Part shown: piece after piece, positions 37,301 to 47,598 of the stretch
Layout of the letters: the number at the start of each line of letters is the position of its first letter
Numbering within the stretch: position 1 is the stretch's first letter
Translations under genes and position numbers: made by a program
DNA from: Streptantibioticus ferralitis
GTDB taxonomy: Bacteria > Actinomycetota > Actinomycetes > Streptomycetales > Streptomycetaceae
Assembly: GCF_029223525.1 (NCBI RefSeq)
Contig: NZ_JARHTQ010000029.1
Span: 28,669-92,668 of the forward strand
Length of the DNA stretch: 64,000 nt
Direction of reading: 5' to 3'
The notes under the pieces: generated by a model
What the model saw: only the letters and a program-made list of their open reading frames with translations
What the model was told of the DNA's origin: nothing
Databases searched by the model: none

Positions 37301-40300
37301 GGCGCTGCTCGCCACCTACGGACAAGGCCGGGGGTCCGAGGATCCGCCGCTGTGGCTGGGCAGCATCAAGTCCAACCTCGGACACACCCAGGCGGCTGCG
37401 GGGGTCGCCGGGATCATCAAGATGGTCCAGGCCATGCAGCACTGCGAGTTGCCCAGGACCTTGCACGTGGAATCACCCACTCCGCACGTCGACTGGTCCT
37501 CAGGCCGGGTCGAGCTGCTGACCGTTGCCCAGCCGTGGCCCGCGCCCGCCGGTCGGCCGCGGCGCGCGGGCGTGTCGGCCTTCGGGATCGGCGGCACCAA
37601 CGCGCACGTGATCGTCGAGGAGCCGGCTGGCACCGACCGCATCCCGCAGGAGGCGCCCCCACCGCCGAACCGGCCGCTGCCGGTCCCGTGGCTGGTCTCC
37701 GGAGCCGATGCGGGGGCCTTGCGGGCCCAGGCGCGGCGGCTGGCGGACCACGTCGTTGCCCGGCCGGGCCTGTCGTCGTCAGACCTGGGATTCACACTGG
37801 CGGTGTCGAGGTCGGCACTCACGCACCGGTCGATGGTGCAGGCCGCAGACCGGGAGTGCATGCTGGCCGGGCTGCGGGCGATCGCCGATGGCGCGTCCGG
37901 CGTCGGGGCGGTGACGTGCGTCGCCGACGTGCGGGACCGCATCGCCTTCCTGTTCACCGGACAGGGTGCTCAGCGCGCGCGGATGGGCGAGGAGTTCGGG
38001 GAGTCGTTCCCCGCGTTCGCTGTGGCCTTCGACGAGGTCTGCCATGCCCTGGACGGCGAACTCGACAGGCCGCTGCGCACGGTGATCCGCGCTGAGCCGG
38101 GTTCGGCGGACGGTCTCCTCGACCGCACGGATTTCACCCAGGCTGCCCTGTTCGCCTTCGAGGTGGCGCTGTTCCGACTGCTGGCGTCCTGGGGGGTGCG
38201 GGCCGACTTCCTGGCGGGGCACTCCGTGGGGGAGTTGTCGGCGGCGCACGTCTCCGGCGTGCTGGATCTCGCCGATACCGCGCGCCTGGTCGCGGCCCGC
38301 GGTCGGCTGATGCGGGCGCTGCCCGGGGGCGGCGCGATGGTGGCCCTGGACGCGACAGAGGATGAGGTGCGGCCCGAACTCGCCGATCTCGCAGGCCAGG
38401 TGGCGGTCGCCGCCGTCAACGCACCGCGTTCCGTGGTGATTTCCGGCACCCAGGACGGGGTACTCGCCGTCGCGGCGAGGTTCGAGGCGCTGGGCCGCCG
38501 CAGTACGCGGCTCAACGTCGGGCACGGTTTTCACTCACCGCTGATGGACCCGATGCTCGACGAACTCCGCGGCGTCGCCGAGACGTTGCAGTTCCGGCCG
38601 CCGCGGATCCCGGTGGTCTCCACAGTTACGGGCCGTCAGGCGACGCCCGAGGAGTTGGGCTCCCCGGACTACTGGGTGCGGCAGGCGCGCCTGCCCGTGC
38701 GGTTCGCCGATGCCGTGCGGTGGCTTGGGGGCAAGGGCGTCGGGGGCTTTCTGGAACTCGGCCCGCATCCCGTGCTCACCGCGTTCGCGGAGGACTGCCT
38801 GGCCCCCCAGGACGGCGGCGGCCCGGTCTTCGCCCTGGCGGCCCGTTACGGCGAGCGTGAGCCGCAGACGCTGCTGTCGGCCGTGGCCCGGCTCCACGTG
38901 CGCGGCGTGGCCGTCGACTGGCCCGCGGTGTTCGCGGACTCCGGGCTGCGGCGCGTGGATCTGCCGACCTACGCCTTCCAGCGTCGAAGCTACTGGTTGC
39001 ATTCGCCGCGGCCCGCCGGGGCCGTCTCGGCCGCTCGCGAGCATCCGCTGCTGGGTCCGTCGTTCGAAGTGCCGGGCACCGGGCGCACGGTGCTCTCCGG
39101 CCTTCTGTCGACGGCTGCCCAGCCATGGCTCGCCGACCACGTCATCGGCGGAGCGGTGCTTGTGCCGGGGGCGGCGTTCGTGGAGATGGCGGTGCGCGCG
39201 GGCGACGAGGCCGGCTGCGGCACATTGGAGGATCTCGTGATCCTCTTGCCGCTCACGCTGCCCGCCGCTGGGGTGCGTGTCCAGGCTGTTGTGGGGGCAG
39301 CGGACGAATCCGGTCGACGGTCCATCGAGATCTACGCGCGACCGGTGGAGCCCGCCGCGGCCGAGTGGACGCGGCATGCCAGCGGCCTGCTGGGCCGGGC
39401 ATCCGAGTGGGAGACGGCGCCGGAAGAGCACGGACCGGCGCAGTGGCCGCCGCTGGGCGCTGCGCAGGTCGATCTGACCGATGCCTATGAGTCCCTTGTG
39501 GACCGTGGTTTCGCGTACGGGCCCGCATTCCGAGGCGTGCGCGCGCTGTGGCGGCGGGGCGAGGAGTTGTTCGCGGAGATCCAGTTGCCTGAGTCGTGGG
39601 CAGCCGAGGCGGACCGGTACGGCATCCATCCGGCGCTCCTGGACGCTGCTTCGCACGCCTCGCTGCTCACCGCGCCCGCTCACGGATCGGGGTCGGGCGG
39701 CACCAGGGTGCCGTTCCAATGGAGTGGCGTGCGCCTGCACGCCGCCGCGGCGTCGAAGGTGCGGGTGCGGATATCGCCGGTCCGCGAGGCGGACGTCGGC
39801 TCCGAGCATGGCGCGCTCTCGTTCACGCTCGCCGACGCGACGGGCGCTCCGGTGGCGCGCATCAACTCCTTGTCCACCAGAGAGCTTCCGGACGGGCCCA
39901 TCGCCCCCGCGGACGACACCGCCCAGCGCGCCCTGCTGCGCCCTGTCTGGATCCCCGTCGCGCTACCCAGCCCTGCACAGCGCCTGGAGGACTGGACCGT
40001 ACGCGGGTCGGATGAGCTCAACCTCGGCGCGTACATCCCCCTCAGCGAGAACGCTGCGAACCCACCCGACCTCGTAGCGGTCGCCGCCGTCGGCTCGGGC
40101 ACGGATCACAATCCGCTGGCAGACGTCCACCTGCTGACGGCGAGGGTGCTCAAGGTACTGCAGGACTGGCAGGATGATCCGGGCACAGCGGGCTCACGGC
40201 TCGTGGTGGTGACGCGGGACGCCACCGCACCCGCGCCGGACCTCGCGGGAGCCGCGGTCTGGGGGCTGGTGCGCACCGCGCAATCGGAGTTTCCGGGACG

Positions 40301-42521
40301 CATCATCCTGATCGACGTGGACGCGGAACCGGCATCCCTGCGGCTGCTGCCCGCGGCGGCCGCATCCGGCGAACCTCAAATGTCCATCCGCACTGGGCAT
40401 GTGACGGTGCCTCGTCTGGTTGGCGTCTCGGGCGCGGCGCCTCGCGGCTCCAGCGCCTTCGGCCCGGAGGGCACGGTACTGATCACTGGCGGCACCGGCG
40501 CGCTGGGTGCGGAACTGGCCAGGCACCTGGTCAGCGCGCACGCAGTACGTCATCTGCTGCTGGTCGGGCGGCGCGGCCCGCACGCACCGGGCGCCGATGC
40601 CCTGCTCACCACGTTGCAGGAACAGGGCGCGCAGGTCAGTATCGTCGCTTGCGACGCGGCCGATCGAGCCCAGCTCGCCGAGGTGATCGAGCGCTGCCAT
40701 CCCCCGCTGACCGCCGTCGTGCATGCCGCGGGGGTCCTTGGCGACGAAGCGCTGGCCACGTTGTCCCCCGAGCGGATGGCGGCGGTCCTACGGCCGAAGG
40801 CGGACGCGGCCTGGCACCTGCACGAGCTGACTCAGGATCAGAAACTGTCGGCGTTCGTCCTGTTCTCCTCGGCGTCGGGTGTGCTGGGCCGGGCGGGCCA
40901 GGGAAACTACGCTGCGGCGAACTCGTTCTTGGACGCGCTCGCGCATCAGCGGGCCACGGCGGGCCTGCCCGCCGTCTCCCTGGCGTGGGGCCGGTGGGAC
41001 CACGACACGGGCATGGGCGCGCAGTCGGCTCAGACCGGCCGGCACGCGGAACCCGACGACGTGGTCCGCGCGTTCACTCCCGAACAGGGACTGGCCCTGT
41101 TCGACGCGGCGCTGCGCACGGACGGTCCGGTGCTCGCACCGATCCTGCTGGACCGAGCCGCTCTTCGTGCCGCCGCAGGGCCTTTGCCGCCGCCGCTGCG
41201 CGGGCTGGTGCGTCCCGACCGACCCGTCGCCGAGGCCCGGAGCAGCGCGACCGAACCGGCCCGGAGCGCGCAGGAGACCTCGGTACCCGGAGCGTGGCGC
41301 ACGCTGCTGGCCAAGCTACCTGTCGAGGAGCGAAGGGGCGCGCTCGCCGAGCTGATGCGCGGCGACGTGGCCGCGGTGCTCGGGTACTCCGGCGCCGATG
41401 CCCTGCCCGTTGGCCGGACCCTCGCCGACCTCGGCTTCGACTCCCTGACGGCGGTTCAGGTCCGCAATCGGCTGAGCACGGCACTACGCCTGAGGCTGCC
41501 AGCGGCCGTGGTGTTCGAGCACCCCGCGATCGAGGAACTCGCCCGCCACGTCCTCGAACTGCTCGATGACCTGCCCGGTGCCGCACCGGAGGAGCAGCAC
41601 GATCCGCAGCCCGCGTCGCCCGCAGGTCGTCCGGCGCAGACGCTCGCGTCCCTGTACCGCAGGCTCTGCGAGACAGGCCAGCCGGTGGCCGCCATGCACA
41701 TGGCGGTCGCGGCGTCCTTGACTGCTCCGACCTTCGACAAGTCCGCCGCCGGCGAGCACGCCGTGCCGCCCCTACGGCGGGCCGACGGGCGCGCCGACGC
41801 CCCGGTCGTGGCCTTCTTCGCCGACTTCCATCCCCTCCGCACGGCCCCGGGCGGGGAGTTCGCGGCCTTGCACGCCTGCTTCGAGGGCGAGTGGGACGTC
41901 CTCGAGTTCCCACACCCCGGCATCGGCGCGGGGTACGCCGTCCCGGCCGACCGGGAGACGCTCGCCCGCACTCACGCCGAGACGGTGTTGCGGCATGTCG
42001 GCGACCGACCCTTCGTCCTCGTGGGCGCATCCGCCGGAGGAGCCGTCGCGCACGCCGTGACCCGAAGCCTCGAACTCATGGGATCCGCCCCCGTCGGGCA
42101 GGTGCTGATCGACACGCATCTCGTCAACGAGGGCAACCGCACCACGGACTGGTTGCCCGCCCTGTCGACCACTCCGGCGCCGCACCTCGGCGTGGATGGA
42201 CCGACCGGCGAAGAGGACGCCGCCGTCGCGGCCATGGGCACGTACACAAGGATTTTCATGAACTGGCAGCCAGAGCCCGTGGGCACCCCGACGCTGCTCG
42301 TCCGGGCCACAAGGCCGACCCCTCAGATGGCGGAGCACGCGGACGGCGACGCCTGGCGCTCGACCTGGCCACTGCCGCACGACCGCGTCGACGTCCCCGG
42401 CAACCACTTCTCCCTCGTGCGGGAAGACGCCGCCACCACGGTGGCCGCGGTCCGCGCCTGGATCGACTCCCTCGGCCGAGCTGCCGCTCCGTCGGCTCCT
42501 ACCGCTCAAGGAGACCGGTGA
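34389..42521 (+). CDS. type I PKS with fused starter ligase: AL-ACP-KS-AT-DH-KR-ACP-TE
   Basis: A 2710-residue synthase. AL (about 8-540): [30 protein letters not shown] and SGKIARR, an ANL acyl-ligase loading a carboxylic acid onto ACP1 (Ser588, LGLTSLG). KS (655-1075): Cys823, His958, His999. AT (about 1190-1490): Ser1279 in GHSVGE and GFHS, implying malonyl. DH: His1584 in [10 protein letters not shown], Asp1752. [10 protein letters not shown], Tyr2174. ACP2: Ser2352 in LGFDSL. TE: Ser2548 in GASAG, His2673. No ER. One extension module with a TE suggests one round or iterative polyene formation. GTG 34389 follows GAGAGGTGGGG. Next comes the halogenase, overlapping by four bases. Confidence 0.92.
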   Translation: MTGASRYDDLIRPLPELLKRHAERSADRVAFRDFSRGVTYAALERRTGGLAGSLARTGLRRGDRVAVCLGNCVEMVEGCLAVLRAGAIGVPLNPRSSDEELAYFLRDSGASAIITDPAHLAQLHRLGPEHRGVHVVLTGVGPIPADAPDNTVLFRAAVGTDGSDAPDDLGLDDPAWLLYTSGTTHRPKGVLSTQRRALWSVAACYASIFGFSPEDRLLWPLPLFHSFGHSLAILGTAAIGASAAITSEILSPGGLWRELRTPNDDLGGPFTVIAGVPTTYHQLVSSAGDAPPSWSGPGLRVCVVAGAPSPPTLRRAVEEALGAPVLEAYGSTETCGVIAVNRPNGPRIDGSCGPPVPGVEVRVVDPGSGIDVSTGGEGEIWVRGPNLMTGYHNQPEATATALRGGWYRTGDLGRRAEHGHLVLTGRVSELIIRGGENIHPTEVEHVLLRCPGVRDAVVLGMPHDVLGEVPVAFVVPGHEGLDPRRVLDACRSRLADYKVPAEVREITAVPRTPSGKIARRSVLTNPASAPIPASADGSLGRGLLTLPREEQERLLCEAVCVETARVCGRAPDARRDADSSFADLGLTSLGAIELVDRLATSTGLSLPTTLVFDHHTPAAVARYLGAELLAAIPTAGTTASPRTARRDAAHDEDPVVIVAMACRYPGDVDSPEGLWQLVSQGMDAISGLPTHRGWDLAALYDPDPDHIGTSYTRSGGFLHKAADFDAGLFGISPREALSMDPQQRLLLEVSWEVWERAGIDPASVRESDTGVFLGVMHADYSDRFTLHELEAHLGLGSAGSVASGRISYVFGLRGPAITVDTACSSSLVAVHWAAESLRSGECSLALAGGVTVMATPKPLLAFSRQRGLAPNGRCKSFSSTADGTAWGEGAGVLLLEKLSHARRNGHPVLAVVRGSAVNSDGASNGLTAPNGLAQQRLIERALADAGLHAGDVDAVEAHGTGTKLGDPVEARALLATYGQGRGSEDPPLWLGSIKSNLGHTQAAAGVAGIIKMVQAMQHCELPRTLHVESPTPHVDWSSGRVELLTVAQPWPAPAGRPRRAGVSAFGIGGTNAHVIVEEPAGTDRIPQEAPPPPNRPLPVPWLVSGADAGALRAQARRLADHVVARPGLSSSDLGFTLAVSRSALTHRSMVQAADRECMLAGLRAIADGASGVGAVTCVADVRDRIAFLFTGQGAQRARMGEEFGESFPAFAVAFDEVCHALDGELDRPLRTVIRAEPGSADGLLDRTDFTQAALFAFEVALFRLLASWGVRADFLAGHSVGELSAAHVSGVLDLADTARLVAARGRLMRALPGGGAMVALDATEDEVRPELADLAGQVAVAAVNAPRSVVISGTQDGVLAVAARFEALGRRSTRLNVGHGFHSPLMDPMLDELRGVAETLQFRPPRIPVVSTVTGRQATPEELGSPDYWVRQARLPVRFADAVRWLGGKGVGGFLELGPHPVLTAFAEDCLAPQDGGGPVFALAARYGEREPQTLLSAVARLHVRGVAVDWPAVFADSGLRRVDLPTYAFQRRSYWLHSPRPAGAVSAAREHPLLGPSFEVPGTGRTVLSGLLSTAAQPWLADHVIGGAVLVPGAAFVEMAVRAGDEAGCGTLEDLVILLPLTLPAAGVRVQAVVGAADESGRRSIEIYARPVEPAAAEWTRHASGLLGRASEWETAPEEHGPAQWPPLGAAQVDLTDAYESLVDRGFAYGPAFRGVRALWRRGEELFAEIQLPESWAAEADRYGIHPALLDAASHASLLTAPAHGSGSGGTRVPFQWSGVRLHAAAASKVRVRISPVREADVGSEHGALSFTLADATGAPVARINSLSTRELPDGPIAPADDTAQRALLRPVWIPVALPSPAQRLEDWTVRGSDELNLGAYIPLSENAANPPDLVAVAAVGSGTDHNPLADVHLLTARVLKVLQDWQDDPGTAGSRLVVVTRDATAPAPDLAGAAVWGLVRTAQSEFPGRIILIDVDAEPASLRLLPAAAASGEPQMSIRTGHVTVPRLVGVSGAAPRGSSAFGPEGTVLITGGTGALGAELARHLVSAHAVRHLLLVGRRGPHAPGADALLTTLQEQGAQVSIVACDAADRAQLAEVIERCHPPLTAVVHAAGVLGDEALATLSPERMAAVLRPKADAAWHLHELTQDQKLSAFVLFSSASGVLGRAGQGNYAAANSFLDALAHQRATAGLPAVSLAWGRWDHDTGMGAQSAQTGRHAEPDDVVRAFTPEQGLALFDAALRTDGPVLAPILLDRAALRAAAGPLPPPLRGLVRPDRPVAEARSSATEPARSAQETSVPGAWRTLLAKLPVEERRGALAELMRGDVAAVLGYSGADALPVGRTLADLGFDSLTAVQVRNRLSTALRLRLPAAVVFEHPAIEELARHVLELLDDLPGAAPEEQHDPQPASPAGRPAQTLASLYRRLCETGQPVAAMHMAVAASLTAPTFDKSAAGEHAVPPLRRADGRADAPVVAFFADFHPLRTAPGGEFAALHACFEGEWDVLEFPHPGIGAGYAVPADRETLARTHAETVLRHVGDRPFVLVGASAGGAVAHAVTRSLELMGSAPVGQVLIDTHLVNEGNRTTDWLPALSTTPAPHLGVDGPTGEEDAAVAAMGTYTRIFMNWQPEPVGTPTLLVRATRPTPQMAEHADGDAWRSTWPLPHDRVDVPGNHFSLVREDAATTVAAVRAWIDSLGRAAAPSAPTAQGDR

Positions 42522-44050
42522 CTTCCCCGAATCCCACGCCCGCAGCGCGCGCCGCGGAGCCGAACCCGCGCCAGGACGCGGAGGACTTCGACGTCATCGT
42601 CGTCGGCGGCGGCCCGGCCGGGGCGACCGTCGCCGCGGCAGTGGCACTGCGCGGCCACCGCGTCCTCCTGCTCGAGCGGCAGACGTTCCCCCGCTACCAG
42701 ATCGGCGAGTCCCTGCTCCCCTCCACCGTGCACGGCGTCTGCCGCATCCTCGGCGTCGCGGACGAGGTCGCCGCGGCGGGCTTCCAGCGCAAGCGCGGCG
42801 GCACCTTCCGCTGGGGCAGGAGCCGGGACGCGTGGCACTTCGACTTCGCGCTCTCGCCCCGGCTGGCCGACCCCACCTCGTTCGCCTTCCAGGTCGAGCG
42901 GTCCAAGTTCGATGCGATCCTCCTGCGCAATGCCCGCCGGGTCGGCGTGGACGTGCGGGAGGGATGCCGGGTCGGCGGCGTGGTCGCTGACGACGAGCGG
43001 GTGCACGGCGTGCGCTGGACCGACCCTGGCGGCGACTCCCGCGAGGCCCGGGCCCGGTACGTCGTCGACGCGTCCGGCAACGGCAGCAGGATCCACACGC
43101 ACGTCGGCGGCGGGCGCACCTACTCGGACTTCTTCCGGAACATCGCGGTGTTCGGATACTTCGCTGGCGGCAAACGCCTGCCGAGCCCCGACGACGGCAA
43201 CATCTTCTGCGCGGCCTTCGAAGAGGGCTGGCTCTGGTACATCCCGCTGCGCGACGACCTGACGAGCGTCGGCGCGGTGGTGAGCCGGTCGAACGCCACG
43301 GCGATCCAGCGGGACCCCGCGGCCACCTGGCGTCGCCTGATCGACGCGTGTCCCGAAGTCAAGGGCCTGCTCAGCGGAGTCCCGCAGGCGACCGAGACGC
43401 CGTACGACCAGGTCCGCGTCCGCAGGGACTGGTCGTACTGGAAGTCCACGCTGTGGCGGCCCGGTATGGTGTTGATCGGCGACGCGGCGTGCTTCGTGGA
43501 CCCGGTCCTGTCCTCCGGCGTGCACCTGGCCACCTACGGTGCGCTGCTCGCGGCGCGGTCGATCAACAGCAGCATCGCGGGACTGGACGAGACCCGCTGC
43601 TTCGACGAGTTCGAGGCCCGCTACCGGCACGAGTACGGCCTCTTCTACTCGTTCGTCATCTCCTTCTACGACACGCAACAGGACGAGCGGTCGTACTTCT
43701 GGAAGGCACGGAAGGTCACCGACGTCGGATCGACGGATCTCGAGGCATTCGTCGAGCTCGTCGGCGGCCTGGCGTCGGGGGACACGTCGATCACCGGGCC
43801 TGGCTGGGCGAGCGAGCAGCTGGAGGCGTTCTCAGCGGACATCGACGCGGCCGTGGGTCGCCTGGCCGACTCCGACGGCCTGCGCAACCCACTGTTCGAA
43901 TCTCCCACGGTACGCCGGGTGTTCCAGGAGGGCACGGTGCTACAGGAGCGAGGCATCTTCGGCTGCCCGCTGGAGGACGAGGAGCCGGTGCGGCCCGGTG
44001 GCCTGGTCGCCTCGGAGGACGGCCTCGAATGGATCGACTCCGGCCGATGA
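42518..44050 (+). CDS. FAD-dependent halogenase
   Basis: A 510-residue flavin-dependent halogenase. It shows the FAD-binding [19 protein letters not shown] (Gly30-Gly35), a [12 protein letters not shown] segment that should contain the active-site Lys, and the diagnostic WLWYIP at 238-243 (the family's WxWxIP). [13 protein letters not shown] FAD contact appears as [17 protein letters not shown]. The overall pattern ([20 protein letters not shown]) resembles halogenases acting on phenolic or carrier-bound substrates such as the CndH/SgcC3-like group rather than free tryptophan. GTG 42518 follows AAGGAG and overlaps the PKS stop; its own stop overlaps the chorismatase start. Substrate, probably a 3-hydroxyphenyl intermediate, is inferred. 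Confidence 0.88.
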   Translation: MTSPNPTPAARAAEPNPRQDAEDFDVIVVGGGPAGATVAAAVALRGHRVLLLERQTFPRYQIGESLLPSTVHGVCRILGVADEVAAAGFQRKRGGTFRWGRSRDAWHFDFALSPRLADPTSFAFQVERSKFDAILLRNARRVGVDVREGCRVGGVVADDERVHGVRWTDPGGDSREARARYVVDASGNGSRIHTHVGGGRTYSDFFRNIAVFGYFAGGKRLPSPDDGNIFCAAFEEGWLWYIPLRDDLTSVGAVVSRSNATAIQRDPAATWRRLIDACPEVKGLLSGVPQATETPYDQVRVRRDWSYWKSTLWRPGMVLIGDAACFVDPVLSSGVHLATYGALLAARSINSSIAGLDETRCFDEFEARYRHEYGLFYSFVISFYDTQQDERSYFWKARKVTDVGSTDLEAFVELVGGLASGDTSITGPGWASEQLEAFSADIDAAVGRLADSDGLRNPLFESPTVRRVFQEGTVLQERGIFGCPLEDEEPVRPGGLVASEDGLEWIDSGR

Positions 44051-45098
44051 TCCCCCGCTTGCGTCCCATCGCCCCGGCCGGAGTCCATCACGGGGCAGAC
44101 GCCGTGCTCGGGGTGGTGAACCACACGACCCGTGGGTCCTCCACCGTGCTAGACGGCACGGTGCCAACCCTTGAAGTCCCCATGGTGCAGGTCCCCGAAG
44201 CCGGCTTCGCAGAGGTCTGGCCCGCACGAGGGCCCGCCGAGTCCGCGAGCACCACGGAATCGTCTACGCCCACGACGGCGCGCACATGTTCTGCGCCGGC
44301 CAGGTCGCGGCCCCGGACACCTGCGCCGACGCCATCCGGGATGCCTACCTCAATGCCCTCGGCCTCCTCGTCGACCTCGGCTACCGCAGCGTGTTCCGTC
44401 TGTGGAACTTCATCGGCCGCATCAACGAGGCCAATTCGCAGGGCCTTGAGGTCTACCGCGACTTCTGCCTGGGCAGGGCCGCGGCCTTCGACTCCCACGC
44501 CCTGCGCACGGCAGATGTCCCGGCCGCGACCGGCATCGGCTCCCTCGGTGACGGCATCGCCTTCTGCCTGCTGGCCTGTCGACGCGGCCGCGTCACCGGC
44601 GTGGAGAACCCGCGGCAGATCCCCGCCTACCACTACCCGAGCCGCTACGGCCCCAGTTCCCCGCGCTTCGCCCGAGCAACCCACGTGCGCTCCCCGGGCG
44701 CGCCCGAAAGCGAGGGCCGGATCTACGTGTCCGGCACGGCGAGCATCCTCGGCCACGAGAGCAAGCACGCGGGCGACGTCAAAGCCCAGTGCCGGGTGGC
44801 TATCGAGAACATCGCCTCCGTGATCAGCCCACATAACCTGGCCGTCAACGGCCTGCGCGGGGACTGCGGCCTCAACCGCGTTCGTACCGCCAAGGTCTAC
44901 GTCAGGCGTCGCGTCCACATGCCGCTGGTACGCCACATATGCGAGGAGGCCCTCCCGCCCGCGGCGGACGTCGTCTATCTCAACGTCGACATCTGTCGCT
45001 CCGAGCTCCTCGTCGAGATCGAGGCCATCGCCGATTGCCTTCCGCCCACGGCTGGTGGATCAGGCCCCTCGCCCGCATCCCATCGGCAAGCCTCCTGA
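44047..45098 (+). pseudogene. chorismatase (FkbO/Hyg5-like), one frameshift as read
   Basis: From the ATG at 44047, overlapping the halogenase stop, the frame reads ADAVLGVVNHTTRGSSTVLD and FAEVWPARGP, then loses sense. After a shift near 44228-44246 it continues EHHGIVYAHDGAHMFCAGQV, SVFRLWNFIGRINEANSQGL, VPAATGIGSLGDGIAFCLLA, VENPRQIPAYHYPSRYGPSS, YVSGTASILGHESKHAGDVK and VYLNVDICRSELLVEIEAIA. These blocks match chorismatases, which cleave chorismate to 3-hydroxybenzoate (Hyg5 type) or a dihydroxycyclohexadiene acid (FkbO type). The reconstructed length of about 350 residues is normal. It would make the starter for the adjacent ligase-PKS. A gene finder may call only 44286-45098. The shift could be a sequencing error. 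Confidence 0.75.
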
Positions 45099-45102
45099 CC
45101 CC

Positions 45103-45290
45103 GTCCCGCTAGAAAATACGATTCGGGGCTGTGGCGGTGCCGTTGCAGGTGCCAGAAAGTACATCCACGCTGGTCAAGCTGTATTTCGGTACTCATGGGG
45201 GGGTTCCGCCGAGTCGGTCGTGGCGGCGTATGTTGAGTTGGGTGATCTGGTCCGGATCGTTGATCGGTGTGGGCCGTGCTCGCAGGGGTG
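45103..45290 (-). mobile_element. IS end and C-terminal transposase scrap
   Basis: Positions 45103-45126 agree at 21 of 24 bases with the IS end at 22585-22608. Just inside, the minus strand encodes INDPDQITQLNIRRHDRLGG and, after a shift in a C-run, HEYRNTA and a stop at 45174, the typical transposase C-terminus. It is the right end of an IS related to the 22 kb element and abuts the chorismatase stop. Confidence 0.5.
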
Positions 45291-45372
45291 AGCCTTGGTT
45301 GAGGGCTGAGCACGGTCCCGATCCCGGCGTCGGCGAGGATTGAGGTGACCCCCGGAACGTGGACACAGGGGT

Positions 45373-45948
45373 TCATGCAGCGAGTGAGAGTCCAGCCGCT
45401 GCATGGTGCTGTTGTTCGAACTCCATCGGTGAGCGGTAGCCCAGCGCGCTGTGGCGCCGACGAGCGTTGTAGTAGGTGAGCCACTGGAATATCTCCAGCC
45501 TTGCCTGACTCATGGTCAAGAACAGCTTCCGGTGCATCACCTCTCGCTTCAGCCCCTGCCACAGGCTCTCGGCCAGGACGTTGTCGTAGCTCGAGCCGCC
45601 CCTGCCCATGCTTCTGCGGATGCCGTGCGAGTCGCAGACCTGCGCAAACGCGGCCGAGGTGCACTGGGAACCGCGGTCCGAGAAAGATCACTCCGGTGAC
45701 ATCCCCGCCCCTGGCGGCGACTGCGGCCCTCAGCGCGTCGATGACGAGTTCAGCCCGCATGTGAGGTGCCATCGACCAGCCGACCACCCGGCGTGAGTGG
45801 ATGTCGACGACGCAGGCCAGGTAGAGCCACGTCGCGCCGACCTGGATGTATGTGATGTCGGTGTGCCACGAACGCAGGAGGAGAGGTTCAGGAATGTAGG
45901 CCGGCACCTCTTTGAATGCGGTGCTGCGTGAAAGATGAACGTAGGCCC
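45373..45948 (-). pseudogene. IS3-family transposase (OrfB-like), truncated and frameshifted
   Basis: The minus strand reads PEPLLLRSWHTDITYIQVGA, WLYLACVVDIHSRRVVGWSM, ELVIDALRAAVAARGGDVTG, then shifts near 45680 and resumes at MGRGGSSYDNVLAESLWQGL, KREVMHRKLFLTMSQARLEI and YYNARRRHSALGYRSPMEF. The first Asp (HTDITY) and catalytic Glu (NVLAES) of the DDE core are present; the segment around the second Asp is out of frame. The HTH part is missing. Non-functional. Confidence 0.7.
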
Positions 45949-46059
45949 TTCGGAGCCGCCCTGCGGGGGGAGGCTTCAAACCGCCACATGCCGCGTTGGC
46001 TGAAGACCGTCGTGGTGAGCGATGTGGAAAAGGCGCCCGTGAGGCGTCAGGTGGGGACC

Positions 46060-46645
46060 AGGAAGGCGAGCGCAAGTGGATCGCTGATGACGTGTCGAAA
46101 ACGTATTTAGATGGCATCGAAACTGGGGGTATAGATATGGCTCCAGGGCAAGTCTGGCGGACATCCGTCAACTGGCCAGAAGGTGCCCTGCATGGAGGCG
46201 ACGCGAGCCTGGTCTGCTGCTTTCACGTGGAACGTGGGAAGGCGAGTCCCGATAGTCCTGACTCATCTGAGGGGCAATCTCTTCAAGATCTGGAACCGGA
46301 TGTCCTCGGGAAGCTACTTTCCGCCCCCGGTGCGAGCGGTGGAGATTCCGAAGCCGCATGGCGGTGGTACCAGAATTCTCGACGTTCCCACGGTCGCGGA
46401 CAGAATTGCACAGACCGTAGTGGCCACCCGTTTGGAGCGCGAGCTGGAACCGAAGTTCCATCCGGACTCCTATGGGTATCGGCCCGGGCGGTCGGCGGAA
46501 GACTGGTGGAGGCGATCGGGAACCGGATGGAAGAGGTCGGGCTACGTCTGCATCCCGACAAAACCCGGATCGTCTACTGCAAGGACACGAACCGGCGCAG
46601 CCCGTATGCCGGAGGGGGATTTTTTCTTGCATCTACGCTTCTCCC
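46060..46645 (+). mobile_element. group II intron reverse transcriptase remnant
   Basis: NLFKIWNRMSSGSYFPPPVR, AVEIPKPHGGGTRILDVPTV, ADRIAQTVVATRLERELEPK and DSYGYRPGRSA are hallmark blocks of group II intron-encoded reverse transcriptases. After GRSA the frame changes and the text jumps to NRMEEVGLRLHPDKTRIVYC, a later block, so the segment with the catalytic YADD is deleted. The intron RNA 5' part may begin upstream near 46000 but is not resolved. It is inserted beside the IS3 remnant. Confidence 0.65.
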
Positions 46646-47028
46646 ATAAGTCCAGCATCAAGGACCATGGCTGCCTTGGAGATGGAACCAGGCAGAAGAT
46701 GCCTGTAGGTGCGAAAGGTGACTTCAACGTTTCGGTGCCCCAGCTATTCGGCTACGTCGGTGATCGGGAGGCCGTGGGCTAGGCAGTTGGACGCGGACGG
46801 AATCCCGCCTCGCGCGCCGCGAACTCGCAGGTCGACAGCGCCGATGACCACGTACCGCTGTCGCGAACCTCCGCGACGCGTGTGGCTGCTGCCTGGGCGC
46901 AGGCCGGGCAAGGCGAGCCGGGCTGCCCGTGCCGCGATCGGCCCGGGTCGTGTGGAGGACTGATAAATTGGTGGGTGTAAGCAATAGATCGCGGGTGGCG
47001 GGCGAGCGCGAGCGCGAGGCGCAGTGTG
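46646..47028. other. no supported gene; presumed MarR promoter
   Basis: No coding sequence is supported. The less GC-rich stretch at about 46960-46990, directly upstream of the MarR-type gene, is the likely promoter and operator area, but I could not identify a clear palindrome. Confidence 0.35.
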
Positions 47029-47598
47029 ATGGACGAGGAGACGGTAGTCCACGACAGCGGTGTGCGGGTCGGCCGGGCAAACGGCATGGCACCCGTCGGC
47101 ACCGCCACGCCTGAGGAGGCCGGCGCCGACCTGGGCACCGAGATCGTACGGTTCAGCCGGGTCATGGCCGCCTGGAAGCACCGGGCCAAGAACGAGCCGG
47201 GCGCGGCCGAACGCATCCTGCTGGCGCGTCTGGTGACCGACGGGGCCCGGCGGGCGACCGACCTGGCCGCCGAGGCCTTCCTCGACCTGTCGACGGTCAG
47301 CCGCCAGGTGCGTTCCCTCGTGGAACGCGGCTTGGTCGAACGCCGCCCGGATCCGGAGGACCGGCGCGGCTACCTGCTGACCGCGACGGACGCGGGGCAC
47401 GAGACATACCTGGAGTTCCGGCGTCAGCGCGACGCCGAGCTCGGCCGACTTCTCACCGACTGGTCGCCCGAGGACCGCTACCAGATCATCAGGCTGATGA
47501 CGCGCCTCAACGACGACCTGGTGGACTTGACACACGAGTACCTCGGCGCCGGTCCGCACTCCGGCACCGCGGCGGAGCAAGGGGGCAAGCACGCATGA
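47029..47598 (+). CDS. MarR-family transcriptional regulator
   Basis: A 189-residue winged-helix regulator. The MarR core is visible: ERILLARLVTDGARRATDLA, AEAFLDLSTVSRQVRSLVER and the wing GLVERRPDPEDRRGYLLTAT. The N-terminal about 30 residues are extra relative to most MarR proteins. The ATG at 47029 directly follows an alternative GTG at 47026. Its stop overlaps the transporter start (ATGA), so the two are translationally coupled; the usual arrangement is a ligand-released repressor of the co-transcribed efflux pump. Confidence 0.88.
   Translation: MDEETVVHDSGVRVGRANGMAPVGTATPEEAGADLGTEIVRFSRVMAAWKHRAKNEPGAAERILLARLVTDGARRATDLAAEAFLDLSTVSRQVRSLVERGLVERRPDPEDRRGYLLTATDAGHETYLEFRRQRDAELGRLLTDWSPEDRYQIIRLMTRLNDDLVDLTHEYLGAGPHSGTAAEQGGKHA

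Noticed and set aside
36053..38095. 680-codon plus-strand frame inside the cluster B PKS
   Set aside because: Arg/Gly-rich wrong frame overlapping the KS and AT domains, both of which read correctly in the PKS frame.
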